From assembly GCF_020536995.1 (NCBI RefSeq), contig NC_068360.1, positions 1,584,292-1,648,291 on the forward strand: a stretch of DNA of 64,000 bases, written 5' to 3'. The stretch comes from Dreissena polymorpha (lineage: Eukaryota; Mollusca; Bivalvia; Myida; Dreissenidae). Under the pieces are notes generated by a model. That model saw only the letters and a list, made by a program, of their open reading frames with translations. It made no database searches and was not told where the DNA came from. Positions 52,061 to 63,147 of the stretch are shown here, piece after piece (position 1 is the stretch's first letter; each line of letters begins with the position of its first letter). The translations under genes and the position numbers were made by a program.

Positions 52061-53918
52061 ATATATTAAACATGCTTTAAGAAATGTGTTTGTGTTTCCG
52101 TACCACACAAGTATTCAGCTGATGTAATTCATAAGAAATACAGATGTATACATTTAATAATTACAACATTTTGTTTGATAAATATCGTCGAGATGTGTGC
52201 AAAACTTGACTGTCAGGTTTTTTTCTGTCGGCATTCGTATTGGAGACCTAATGGTAATTGAATGGGCCTACTGGGATGCATCCATGGAAAATTTTGACTA
52301 ATGAGGAAGCAAAATCTCGTAGTCTTAGAGTTTACTTTACGTCTGTTTAATACGCCGCAGTATAATTGCCTTTGCATTCTTGTGGTGATTTATTTATAGT
52401 CAATCCAACTGAATACAAATAAAAACAATCTTAAAGACAATTGCGATAAATATGTACATGTGTAAAGTACGGTTTCAGAAAGAGGTGCCGTTCTAGTTAT
52501 TTATTGTAAAAAGGGTAAATTGAATGTACTATGTTTCCTAGGATTGCCTATTCTAGTTGTATTATTAAATACCAACGCTTTCATAAGAGCATGCTTAAGT
52601 ATACTCATTATAACATTGTTAAATGTTGATTCGAAATTTGTCTGTGAACAATGTTCATTTGAAGTGTTAAAACTTGCGTAATGTCAAGATGACACATATA
52701 TAACCATCTACAAAAGTCAGCCACCTAGCCTGTGTCTTGATAGTCATGTTGTTAAATGTGATACGATGAAGTGAACACTTATACTTTTGTTTAAAGGTGG
52801 TCAACTATTACATAGAACTATATAATTTACAGTAGAGTCATGTGTTTTCTTTTAGTTTTATACAAGTGATATGAAGTTCATGTGTCATATTACATATTAT
52901 GTAAATAACATAATAAATTACGAGAGACAATATTCTGTGTCTTGACTGTTTTGTAGTTGAAAGTATTTTTTTTTATATAATTAAAAGCAGTATCGTGAGA
53001 TTTCATGTATAACGTTCGGTTAGTGCTTAAACGTCTTCTGTACGTTGATTTATATGTAGTTATTTTTAATAGAAGGAAGTGTTATCACAAGCACAACGAT
53101 ATAATTGTGATGAATGTATAATTTATATGTTTGTAAATAAATGTTATTTGTGCTGAATATAATTAAAAATACTCAGCTTATTAATAACAGTTTTACGAAT
53201 GGTGTGTAATTGATTGTGATTAGACGCATTGTTTTTAAAGAGAAACGATATAATTAAACAAAATCATTTCTCAAATGCATTTAATATACATTGAATATAA
53301 GTAAAAACCATTATAGTATTAAAAGCAGTTCCATGCTGTTAACGTTCAGTAACTGCTGTAAATATAGTGTGTGTCTTTAGTTTAATTTAATTCAACTTAT
53401 TTCAAACTTTTTTACTTTGCTTGTTTGCGTGACTGAAGATTGACATTCACAACTTAGCTTTGTAAATTGATCTTCTACGAATGTATTGCTGATCCTTCCT
53501 GCATTGCACGACGATGATCTGATTGATCTGAATGTAAACATTATATGATGGCATGTCTCATACGCTTGTTAATAAAGACGTGATGTATTCGATTCTCATT
53601 TGGTTTCAATAATTCCTGCCTCCAAAAGTTAAGGATCACTATTATCTTATGCGTTGGTCCGTAGATAAACATTGAGAGGTTAAATAGTAGTTAAATTGAA
53701 ATGTATTAACGTGTACGGATACTAAATTTAACGTGTGACCATATGAGTTCAATTTGTTATTTACACTTAAATGTGTCGTTAATAATTGTGGGCAATGTGT
53801 GAGAGGTTTTGAGCTCCTAACAAACCTTTATAAGCCCCAATGTGTTTTTGCATTAACCGTTTCCATGCAAGACTAGTTGAAATTAACAACCAAACAGCCT
53901 GTTGAATGGGACATCCTT
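52061..53918. other. Non-coding, unit 2, with repeated modules
   Basis: The first 900 bp match the region after copy A. From 52.7 kb on, a module with TGTCTTGA...TAGTTAAATGTGAT...GACGA and TAAAAGCAG..CCAT recurs near 52730, 52940-52990, 53205-53330 and 54535-54690, suggesting degenerate duplications. No gene recognised. Confidence 0.4.
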
Positions 53919-54140
53919 CAGAAACGTTGGCGATGGATAGTCCACACCCATCGCAAGCATGTATCCAATGCGCGATGGAAACCTCGAACCCTAAAGGGCA
54001 GATGTAGGCAGGGAAACATGGATGCAGATGAAAATCAGATGGACAAGACGTGAGGACAACTGTTGAAATTCACCCAATACCGAAACAAGCGGAGGAGGCT
54101 GCAGGTCAATGATAGGACCACCGACGATGATAAGATGAGA
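53919..54140 (+). mobile_element. LINE 3'-terminal ORF fragment (RTE/BovB-like tail)
   Basis: Reads QKRWRWIVHTHRKHVSNARW...GRCRQGNMDADENQMDKT, a stop, then GQLLKFTQYRNKRRRLQ. This is the pattern 'WRWIGHTLRK...GKRGRGRPRNTWRR...W..L...A.DR..WR' found at the C-terminus of many LINE polyproteins. It is a short, inactive piece, present only in unit 2. Confidence 0.6.
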
Positions 54141-54199
54141 TGTAGGATAAAAACTGCCCAAACTCCAAGTCCTTTGGCATTGACCATTCACATTGTTGT

Positions 54200-55224
54200 A
54201 CATTTGTTACATGTGTGTCATGTCTAGTGCATGTGTTTTGTATCTCGCTTTTTGCTTTTTGTAAAGTGGTTCTTTAGCATCTTTTGTCTCCTGCTGATGC
54301 TGCTGAAGTTTCATGCTATGTTTTTTTGTTAATTATTATGTAGTAGCAGTGAGAAAAAGAAAATGAGTTTTTTGTTTTCAAACCACACGGATATGATTGT
54401 TACGAATTGTTATGCGTTTAGTTTTACATAAATTTAATGCAATATTAATATCGGTATATACATTTATATAGTTAAAAACAGTGTGAAGAGTGTATATGTT
54501 AAAATTTCTGATTGTCCTGTCAACGTGTTATCTGTCTTGACTGGTATGTAGTTAAATGTGATCAGACGAAATGTTTAAACAAACAAACTTTTGTAATCCC
54601 GACCAATTTATTGTATATTATTACGTGTTTATAAATTTATGGAATATATAACAAAACATCAAAATATATTATTAAAAGCAGAACCATATTAAGTCTTCAT
54701 GTTATTGGTTTAAGTACGTGCTATCTGCCGTGAGTGTGATAAATCAATGGCATATAGGTGTGACGAACTGCATCACTATATATATTTATTTCTAAATATA
54801 ATATCAATAAATATTGGTACATGCAATTGTTTGGTATTGACAAATCTGTAAATATAGCTACATGTGTATTAATCATTATTACTCGGGTGTATTGATGCCG
54901 AATTAGTGAATGTCGGATAAATTTATGTTATATTTTCTGAACTGTTTCATGACAAAGTTTAACTTGGGTTTAAATGTCTGCGGATTCGCACTACCCATTT
55001 CGTTTCTTACAGGTTGACTTTGTCTCCGTATTGATTTTCTGTAATTAGGCTGCACTTCGTTTGGGTCTACTTCGGTGGATTGTAAACTGTTACAAAGTTT
55101 GTTTCAACTAGCTCGATCGATCCCTTTTTTGCCCCGAACCTTAACGTGTTTGTTATGCCATGCTTTGTCCTGGATCTTCTTTCTGCTTTCGTTCATATTC
55201 TAAATTTTACTTTAAATAAAAAGA
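54200..55224. other. Non-coding, unit 2
   Basis: From about 54850 the sequence matches 43060-43140 and 43643-43920 of unit 1. An acceptor-like TTTCTTACAG occurs near 55010, but all frames after it close quickly. Confidence 0.45.
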
Positions 55225-55462
55225 ATGCCACATAGAGTTTTAGAACAATTCTGTCATTTAGTATCCTTATTGAAGAGTGATATAAAGGAGATTTGGCAAG
55301 GCTCAATTAAATTAACAAGAAAACATACGTTGACGTGCATATTACATCATAGAATATTCACATATGAAAACCTGTTTAGCAACTTGCGCCGTAATGGTAC
55401 AGTTGCAGATTTTCTTGTGTATTTACAATACGCCAAAAGCTGGGAATCAAACGTACAAACAT
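55225..55462 (+). CDS. Small open exon resembling a CARD/death fold
   Basis: Starts at an ATG with purine at -3 (AAGAATGCC) and runs 79 codons to a consensus donor (ACAT|GTAAGA) in phase 1. The peptide begins MPHRVLEQFCHLVSLLKSDI and ends near YENLFSNLRRNGTVADFLVY. The last part fits the helix 4-5 pattern of CARDs (LL..L..RG...F..FL..L), and its size suits a death-fold domain, which mediates homotypic contacts in cell-death and immune signalling. Similarity is by eye and weak; no diagnostic residue settles CARD versus DED or death domain. Unit 1 has a broken copy. Confidence 0.35.
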
Positions 55463-55493
55463 GTAAGACAATGTTCCTCTGCTTTCATTATTA

Positions 55494-55990
55494 TTTCCAA
55501 TAATGCACGATGCACGGAAGATAACTAATCGCACTGCCAATCGTTTATTCGAGAGTATTGGTCTCACAAAGCATTTGCTTACAGAGGTTTCCGTTGTTGA
55601 TGTCACAAAACATTTAAATTTGTTTAATACTTTTAATTGTAAACACTTTCTTTTTACACATTAAATCAAGTTACGCTACTTATTACTCTACTTACACAAC
55701 CGAATTAATGATCTCGCAATATGGCTCTGTGTTCTCAAGCTGTAATCATAAAGTCGAAAGTGCGGTACAACATGTGGTCCGAACGGAAAACCGCGTACTC
55801 TTGGATGCGTTATCAAGTTCTTATTTTCCCACTCAATATACCATCTTATTATATTACTCGTTTGTACCGGACATGCTTGCTTTCTACGACCAGACAGTCA
55901 CTTTTGCGAAAACGCAGAAAGTCGGACTAAACACGTTAATGATTGTTCTCTCAAAGAAATAAACAAATAAATAATTAATGCGACTAGTCC
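55494..55990 (+). other. About 495-bp segment present in unit 2 only
   Basis: Unit 1 reads straight from CTCTGCTTTC to AGCAGCTGGAGCC, while unit 2 has this extra sequence. It holds an open frame of 84 codons (55708-55962, MISQYGSVFSSCNHKVESAV...) that I do not recognise. Insertion in unit 2 or deletion in unit 1 cannot be decided. Confidence 0.5.
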
Positions 55991-56293
55991 AGCAGCTTGA
56001 GCCTGAACTTTGCCCCTACAGACACCTTTAGAAGTCATCAACTTTATATTGGAATCGGCATCGAATTACCATGGAACCTCTGCGGGTCTCTTCAAATTCC
56101 AAAAATAATGAAAGAGTACCCGTAGTAGTTGTTGGAGTCTTCCATTGCTGTCTGCTTCAAGTGAAAAGACCTTTATTGTGAACATTTACGCTTATATCCT
56201 TCGGCTAAATGGCGTATTGGCACTGACAGGAGCAGTGGAGTTGGCAGCAGCGGTTGACAACCGTAACAGACCCAATGCAGCGTTGCAGACTAG

Positions 56294-56482
56294 GAGAGTG
56301 AAGGGTTACATTATGCAGATATTAAAACGGAAAGCGATGAGACAGGGGAGGAGATACTTGCATATGATCTGAAAAAAGAGCATTCCCGCGGTAAAGATGT
56401 AAATTGGCTAAACACTGTACCCAAAGGCCTCATTGACCAACGTGCATTCGTGTCTTTGGTCAAAGGGAAATTTTCCTCATAA
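56294..56482 (+). CDS. Terminal-exon-like frame with ITIM-type motif
   Basis: An open frame after TAG| reads ESEGLHYADIKTESDE, ILAYDLKKEHSRGKDVNW and ends KGKFSS with a stop. LHYADI (56306-56323) fits the inhibitory tyrosine motif [ILVS]xYxx[ILV]. The 5' boundary is unclear: a different frame upstream is open too (ALTGAVELAAAV, hydrophobic), and there is no good pyrimidine tract at the TAG. It could be a cytoplasmic tail exon, or a frameshifted relic of one longer frame. It is conserved in part in unit 1. Confidence 0.3.
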   Translation, partial: ESEGLHYADIKTESDETGEEILAYDLKKEHSRGKDVNWLNTVPKGLIDQRAFVSLVKGKFSS

Positions 56483-56489
56483 AGAAATC

Positions 56490-58709
56490 ATACGATGCAG
56501 ACAGACAATGAAACACAATTTTTTAACAAACACATAATTTCTAAATTGACCTATATTAATTCGTGTTTGCATTTGTTCGGTTATATGTAATTAAAATCTT
56601 TTTTTTTAAGTGTTCTATTATTATAGTTGTGCGCTGGGGCTTAAGAAGAAAAAGTAAACAATTGGTACTAAACATTGAAATAAAAGTCTCTCTCTAGTGT
56701 GAACGCTGATATTATGGAGAGCTATTCTAAGGTAACAATGTGGTCACAAGCATTATAAATAAATCGATTCAAACAATTTTCCATTAAATATGTAAAATCA
56801 TTTGTTGCCAACCTTCTAAACAACCTAGAAAATAATTAACCTTCTTTGCATTTGATATGTTTTTAAGTTCATTATTCGTTAATAATCGATGTCTATATAT
56901 AAATAATACGATGTATATAGCTCTTTTTATTTTATGTTATCTCTTGTCCTTTGTTTTCTTCTTTCGGTTCGCATTGTTTATTGTTTGTCCACCTTGAGTT
57001 GATTCATAGATGACATTGAGCATTATCATGTGCATATCACCAGAGTAAAGCAAAGCACTTCGGAAGCATTTTAAGGCAATACACGTGAGTAACAGATTGC
57101 CTTATTTTGAACTTTAAAAATATGTCTTTGAACATTTGAAGAACATAGAAAGTATTTGGGAATGTTAAAGAAATATTATTAGAAATCGAAACAGGAAGCG
57201 ATTACAAAATAGTTGTGTAACAGCACGTTATACGTTGTTCAACATATTATTTTATTGCTTAAATTATTTAACATTCATTATTTCGAGGTATTAATTTACA
57301 ATTGTTCTTCGTGTTCTATTTCTTTGATTATTAATATCAGATAAACCGCAAATCTGTAATTCTATTTATAGTATTAGAATACATTTTCGGTACTTCATGA
57401 AACAAAATAGTATTTCAAGGCGATTGACTAAAAGCAACATTAAGACTAGTGGACTTTTTTACCATCTTTTGTTAGCGTTTTTTTTTCGTTTGAATATTAT
57501 TTATTAAGTGAATGCATTGCAAAATGTAAGACCAAAGAGCACAATATTAACAAAAATAAAGATATCAAGGTTTGGTATTGAAAAGTATTTTTGGGATTAC
57601 AAAGAAAAGTCACACCACTTCACCTTACGATTTTGTATTTGAAACGAATTTATGTGCACATGAGACACGTATACCCCACATATGAAGTCGTGTATGCTAT
57701 GTAGCATGTATACAACACATTATGTGAGAAAAAGGGAATAGTGTTTACATTTTAAAATCAAAATGATATGCTTGAGTAAGTACATGCTATAATTTTACAA
57801 AGAATGTTTGCACTGCGCACAAATGGGCAAAGGTTGTGCTATGCTTTCTTTAGTTGACGTAAATTGAATCGCAATATACATTTATTTATTTATGTTTACT
57901 GGATAAGACGTGACAAGGTATATGTCCCTTATATGCACCAAAAATAGTTTCTAGTTTAGTTCATGTCTGTTTTTGAAATTAAGTAGCGGTGGTCTTATGT
58001 GGGTCAAGATACCCCACCCCGGAAATAATGAGAGTGGGGGCCGATGATTTCTTCTGAATTGTATTCGAAAACAAACTTAAACGTAACAAACACACATGCG
58101 GAATTTAAAAGCATATACACATAAGTTGCAATGTTTAAGTAAAAGTATTAAATATCTCTATTCCGATAACATTTTGATCGGTCGTGGTACTTGCTCTTCA
58201 CTTAAACATGAAAAGAGTATCCAAATATACATATAGTTACTACATCTTCAAATAATGCGTTTTTTCGAAACATCCAGTCACACGGCAGACAGAACCTGTG
58301 TGAAAAATCGTGCTCTTGATGGGCAAGTGTTTCACACAACGATGACGATCAACTTATATCATTTGTTCATAATGTTATATTCTGAATGAAGTCGTGCAAA
58401 AAATATGCTTAGGTCGACTTCTTGGTTGTTAATAGTAGATTGTGTGTTTTAAAAACTATTAGTCTTTGGCATACTTCAGTTATCGTTTTAAAGCTTATGA
58501 AAGTGTGTAGCTTGGAGGATCGGATAGAACTTGTTTAACTTGCTCTAAATAACCTTTTATGTTTTGAAGATCGAGTTTATGTTAACAACTCGTTCATCGT
58601 CAATGTGTACGTCCTACATGAATTAAAATAGAAAATAAAAATAGCAATTCAATGTGCTTTATAGTTGGACATGCGTGTATCAAGTTTCGCATACATTCAT
58701 ATTTTTCAG
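56490..58709. other. Non-coding, unit 2, upstream of copy C
   Basis: Patchy similarity to unit 1 in the same order. A GC-richer patch (AAGATACCCCACCCCGGAAA) occurs at 58008-58050. No confident 5' exon for copy C was found. Confidence 0.4.
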
Positions 58710-60065
58710 GGCACAATGGGACCTTTACTTTTCTCCGTTTTGGTGCTTGCGATGTATCACCCCGCGGGCATTTTTGTAAATCAAATGCGGATAGCCGAAT
58801 ATGCTATCTCCCTGCTACCAAGTGGAAGCCATATCCACATCGGGTTCCTCGCGTATGAATACGACGATCTATTTGACGGGAGCAAAGAGGAATATGAAAA
58901 CTCGCAATGTCCCGTGTTAACGCATTTCAATTTTGAATCGTACGTGGTATATATAAACGCTTCCTTTGCAACGTTTAACTACAAACACAATTTCAAGGGA
59001 CCTCCAGACCTGCCACAAATCGGACTGATCCTTGCTACTGAAAGCAGAGTAAATGGAGACATGAAGGGGATCAAAGAGTTGAAGAAAAAGACTTATGTGG
59101 TCGTTGAAACTAAGTCCTCTTCAAAGGGTCTGGCTGACCTGGCTACAAGTCCTGACCATGTGTTTTCGCCGTACGGGTTTGATGGCAACCGGTTATCCAA
59201 CTTATTATTGAACGGTATTATAAACTTTCTTTACTTTGTATTTTTATGGAATCATTATTAAATGCATGAAAGAATTAGCCATACTCTACCCAGAAAAGTA
59301 ATATTGCTTGCATTTTTAAGTAATTACCGTTGCACACAATTTAACAAAGTTAAGAATGTGAACGCATATGACCATAAAGAATGAATCTGCTTTGCATAGT
59401 TACAAAATAACCCGGAATGTTACATATGTATCAATCATACGCAAATGTGGTCTTCTAATCGCATCGGTTATTGCCGCCAACAATGTCGTCTTTAAATTGG
59501 AAAATTTAGTTTTTAATTAAGTTTGTGCAATATGACAACTATTTCAATAGATATGGTGATGTAGATCTATAGTAATTAGAATATTGTCCTTTACTAAGAT
59601 TGACAAATAGTTTACGAAAATATATTACCAGTAACACAAGAATTTTGGAGAAGAGTGTTAAGTATTTGAGCATACGTGCACCTTTTTATAACTTTAAGCA
59701 TGCGTTTGTGGCATATGGTTCCTTATATAGATGCACAACAAGCATGCGATACCGACATGTATTTGCCTGCTCCTGGAAGCAAACAATGTCAGTTATGCAG
59801 GAACGCATGCGATCTATTCTTACCTCTCAACTGCACCAATCCGGAAATACAAAGACAGTGTAAATGTGAGTTATGTTTGCTGTCGCAAGATAATTGCCAA
59901 TAAATTGCTGGTTCTTGCTTTTTGTTTATTTTTTACTCAGTATATGATCTAGTTTGAGTGCTTAAATGCTTAGTTTAAGTAATGTATCATTCGATGGGGT
60001 CTTCGACTCAGTGTGTTGGTCCCCCATACAATATCTTAATTTATAGTGTGTGTTTTTTCTCTCAG

Positions 60066-60135
60066 CTGACTATCAAGATTGTATTGCATTGTTGCCTCTG
60101 TATCAGTGTATAGATCATGGACTCAACGGAATGTA
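60066..60135 (+). other. Possible extra exon of copy C, cut by the foldback element
   Basis: After a strong acceptor (TTTTTTCTCTCAG), a phase-compatible open frame reads DYQDCIALLPLYQCIDHGLN and continues GMYG up to the foldback end. After the element, IPLECDIARRR and a stop follow at 61154-61190. Copy B has no such exon. It may be a former second cysteine module or chance. Confidence 0.25.
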
Positions 60136-61160
60136 CGGAATACCATTAGGTCCATCGTGGTTACACATTAAAATCCAGAGGCGACAATGCGATAGTGCGA
60201 TAGTACGATGGCGACTATGAGATAGTACGATGGCGACAATGCGATAGTACGATGGCGAAAATGCGATTCTACGATTACGACAATGCGACAGTGTAACAAT
60301 ACGATGACGACATTAAGATAGTACGATGGCGACAATGCGATAATACGATGACGACAGTACGACAATGCGATAGTACGATGGCGGCAATGCAATAGTCATA
60401 TCGTACTGTCGCCATCGTATCGTCGCATTGTCGCCATCTTACTATCGCGTTATCGTACTGTCGTCATCGTATTACCGCATTGTCGCCATCGTACTATCGC
60501 ACTGTCGCCATCGTATTGTCGCACTGTAGCATCGGCGTCGTCGTACTGTCGACTTGTCGTCTATCGCCTTCCGATACACATACGCAAATCGTATTGTTTT
60601 CCTAGATAGTGCCGCTTTAAAAAATACTATACAGTCCGGCATACCTTACATCAATACCCATTCTATAACTTAACAGGAATTTGATTTAATTATTAATGTA
60701 AGCTCTTTCAAAGTACATCTTTATAAAGTCATCTATTTTGTCTCTGCAATAAGAATAGTTTGTGTACCGGAAGGCGATAGTCGACAATGCGATAGTAAGA
60801 CGGCGACAATGCGACAATGCAATATTGCGATAATACGATAACGACAGTGCGACAATACGGTGGCAATAGTACGATGGCGACAATGCGACAATGTGACAGT
60901 ACGATGACGACAATGCGACAGTGCGACAATACGATGGCGAAAGTGCGATAGCACGATGGCGACAATGCGATCATACGATAACGACAGCACGAAGACTATC
61001 GCATTGTCGCCATCGTACTATCGCGGTGTCGCATGGTCGCCATCGTACTATCGCTTTGTCGCCATCATATTATCGCATTGTCGCCATCGTACTATCGCAC
61101 TATCGCATTGTCGCCCTCTGTATTTTAATGTGTAACCACGATGGCCCTAACGGTATTCCG
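60136..61160. mobile_element. Foldback element built of two hairpins, 1025 bp
   Basis: The outer ends are inverted (CGGAATACC.TTAGG.CCATCG at 60136 and its complement ending 61160), continuing through TGGTTACACATTAAAAT. Both flanks are arrays of the unit GCGACAATGCGATAGTACGA; each array turns into its own complement (about 60400 and 61000). Between them lies about 200 bp of AT-rich unique sequence, itself bounded by inverted CTATCGCCTTCCG / CGGAAGGCGATAG. No transposase is present. It sits inside copy C. All open frames within it arise from the repeat. Confidence 0.85.
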
Positions 61161-61728
61161 TTGGAATGCGATATTGCACGTCGTCGTTAGTAATGCAATT
61201 AAAATTGGAACAATACAATTCAATGCATATTTGATGATCATGAAATGTTCCAGAGGCTTAGATGTATACATTATGACTAATCATCTGTTTTAATATGAAA
61301 AAAACTCGAGTCGTTGTATTCATTGGTGTACGATATTTTAGGTATGATGAAAACACATTCAGATTAAATTATTGTTTTAACTAATATATTGTGAAAAATA
61401 CTTTTAAATCAATCAATACACAGTTATGTTATCTATCTCACTGTGTTTCAGATTTTACGAACGAACTTGTGTACGCTGACAACAACGAATCGATTGAGGA
61501 AACGAGAGGGATTGACTAACTCCCACTATGATAATTGTCGCCAGTATTGTAGGCTTTGTAATTATTATGATTGTTTTACTGGCGCTATGTGCATCAGTTG
61601 GACCAGCGATGTTGCGAGAACGGATTATCAGCATTCGCACTCAATGCTTGAATTTCATGGAGTTGATCATACAAAGACGACAACATACATTGATTATTAA
61701 TATAGACACGTATAGCTCTCCTCTCTAG

Positions 61729-62796
61729 ACATTTTTATCAAACGCACGAATCGTTTCTAGAAAACGTTGTTTGTTTCCAATAACCCGATCTACCCTGATT
61801 TCTTATGTACTACTTCGATCGTTCGTATCATATTGTTCGATAATTGTATAACCTGACACTATCTGATTGCTTCAAAACATGGAGAATATGTACAAATACT
61901 AAAACTTAAACAAAACTATACGCATTTCACATCTAAAGATAACCAAAATTTATGAACAACGTATGGCTGTAGTTGTTAAATATGTTCATGTAGATGAGAC
62001 TACTTTGATGGGCTAGAGATGACCAGTGTGCAAGGTCCTTTTATGACCTTGTATTGAAAGATTTTTGATACATCTATTTTGGTTGACGATGATTATAACA
62101 GCTATACATTGTACATGCATATCTGCGTTAAGTAAATAGCAGGGGTATAAACAGCTGCCAAGATTTGTTAATTAGGCTAAGTGACGTTCCTTAATTCCGA
62201 ATGTTTTACTTTGACATATTGAGAAAATCACTAAGGGAATGTACTATGTACTGACGGAACTCATATAATAGTAACAGGTGTACACATTGCGAAATAACGA
62301 GAGTCATTTACATATAATGTAATTTGTCTTAATATAATTGCTAATTATAATCAAAAGTAGCCAAACAAATATTAGTTGTTTGTTATTATAATTTCAGTAT
62401 GCGATTATTGTAAAATTTAAATACTTACCTTGACTGTTCTCTATTAGTAAGATTATGTGTTTTTTTGGTAGCAAAAAGAGGTGCTAAGGTTCGCAACTTA
62501 CATGGAAAATTGTCAACACTGTTCTATATTTTATAAACATAGCCATGCATATTTTAGTAACATTTATTTCTCTAGTGTTAGGGTTATATGTTTCGAAAAT
62601 TAATTTCTTGCCGAATTTTAATCAGTGTAGTGAGTAAATTCACTATACAATGTCGAAATGTATTTTCTAAAACATGTTGTTGTATACTGTCAGGGTTTTC
62701 AATAAGAATACGGTTTGAAGGCAAAACTGTAATTCCAAGAGGCCTACGAGGGGTCCTGAAGAATACACCCTGGAAAATTGTGTTAGTGAGGAAGCA
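61729..62796. other. Duplicated non-coding sequence, unit 3
   Basis: The last part (62670-62790: TTGTTGTATACTGTCAGGGT, then GAGGAAGCA) matches the regions after copies A and B. Nothing coding recognised. Confidence 0.5.
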
Positions 62797-63143
62797 TTTA
62801 CCATGCTCTAACATATCCATAATATGCATCTTTTGACGATTTAAAAACCTGAAAATTATAAAGCGTTGCAACGCGAAAAGATAATTTGGAGAGTTCTGTT
62901 GTTGTCGTTATATTTTGTGAAACTACGAGGATTGCTTATATACAGTGTAAATTACATTTTTGACTGTGTGAACACGAATGGCCGAGTGATCTTAATGTGT
63001 AGACTTTTACTCCAGGACTCCAGGGGTCTGTGGTTCGAGCCTTGAATAGGGTTACTTTTTTATATTGTATTCTTGATTTTTAACTGGAGCTTTATGGATC
63101 CAATGTTAACATTTATCAATGTAAAGTATGTGAAAGTGACCCT
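62797..63143 (+). mobile_element. piggyBac-type MITE with tRNA-like core, copy 3 (5' part missing)
   Basis: Matches copy 1 from CATGCTCT onward (CATAATATGCATCTTTTGAC, GAAACTACGAGGATTGCTTA, then the tRNA-like CGAGTGATC...GGTTCGAGCC at 62972-63050). It ends GTGACCCT before TTAA at 63144-63147. The left end and some unit sequence are deleted. Unit 2 is uninterrupted at the matching place (near 52349), with TTTAATACGCC. Confidence 0.75.
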
Positions 63144-63147
63144 TTAA

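Larger units (their letters stand above)
58716..61728 (+). pseudogene. vWA/TNFR-type membrane protein, copy C (diverged, likely broken)
   Basis: Exon 1 (58710-59214, ATG 58716) and exon 2 (59731-59865, donor GTGAGT) have exactly the same lengths (505 and 135) and phases as in copy B. Both are open: MGPLLFSVLVLAMYHPAG, then a TNFR-type module starting ACDTDMYLPAPGSKQCQLC. The transmembrane exon begins after TGTGTTTCAG at 61452 with FTNELVYADNNESIEETRG, in frame with exon 2. It then needs a one-base shift near 61515 to reach the membrane helix IVASIVGFVIIMIVLLALC and the tail ending in a stop at 61726-61728. A 1-kb foldback element lies between exons 2 and 3. The frameshift makes a working product doubtful unless it is a sequence error. 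Confidence 0.65.

Noticed and set aside
60168-61190. Ser/Arg/His-rich frames on both strands
   Set aside because: They are by-products of the foldback repeat units.
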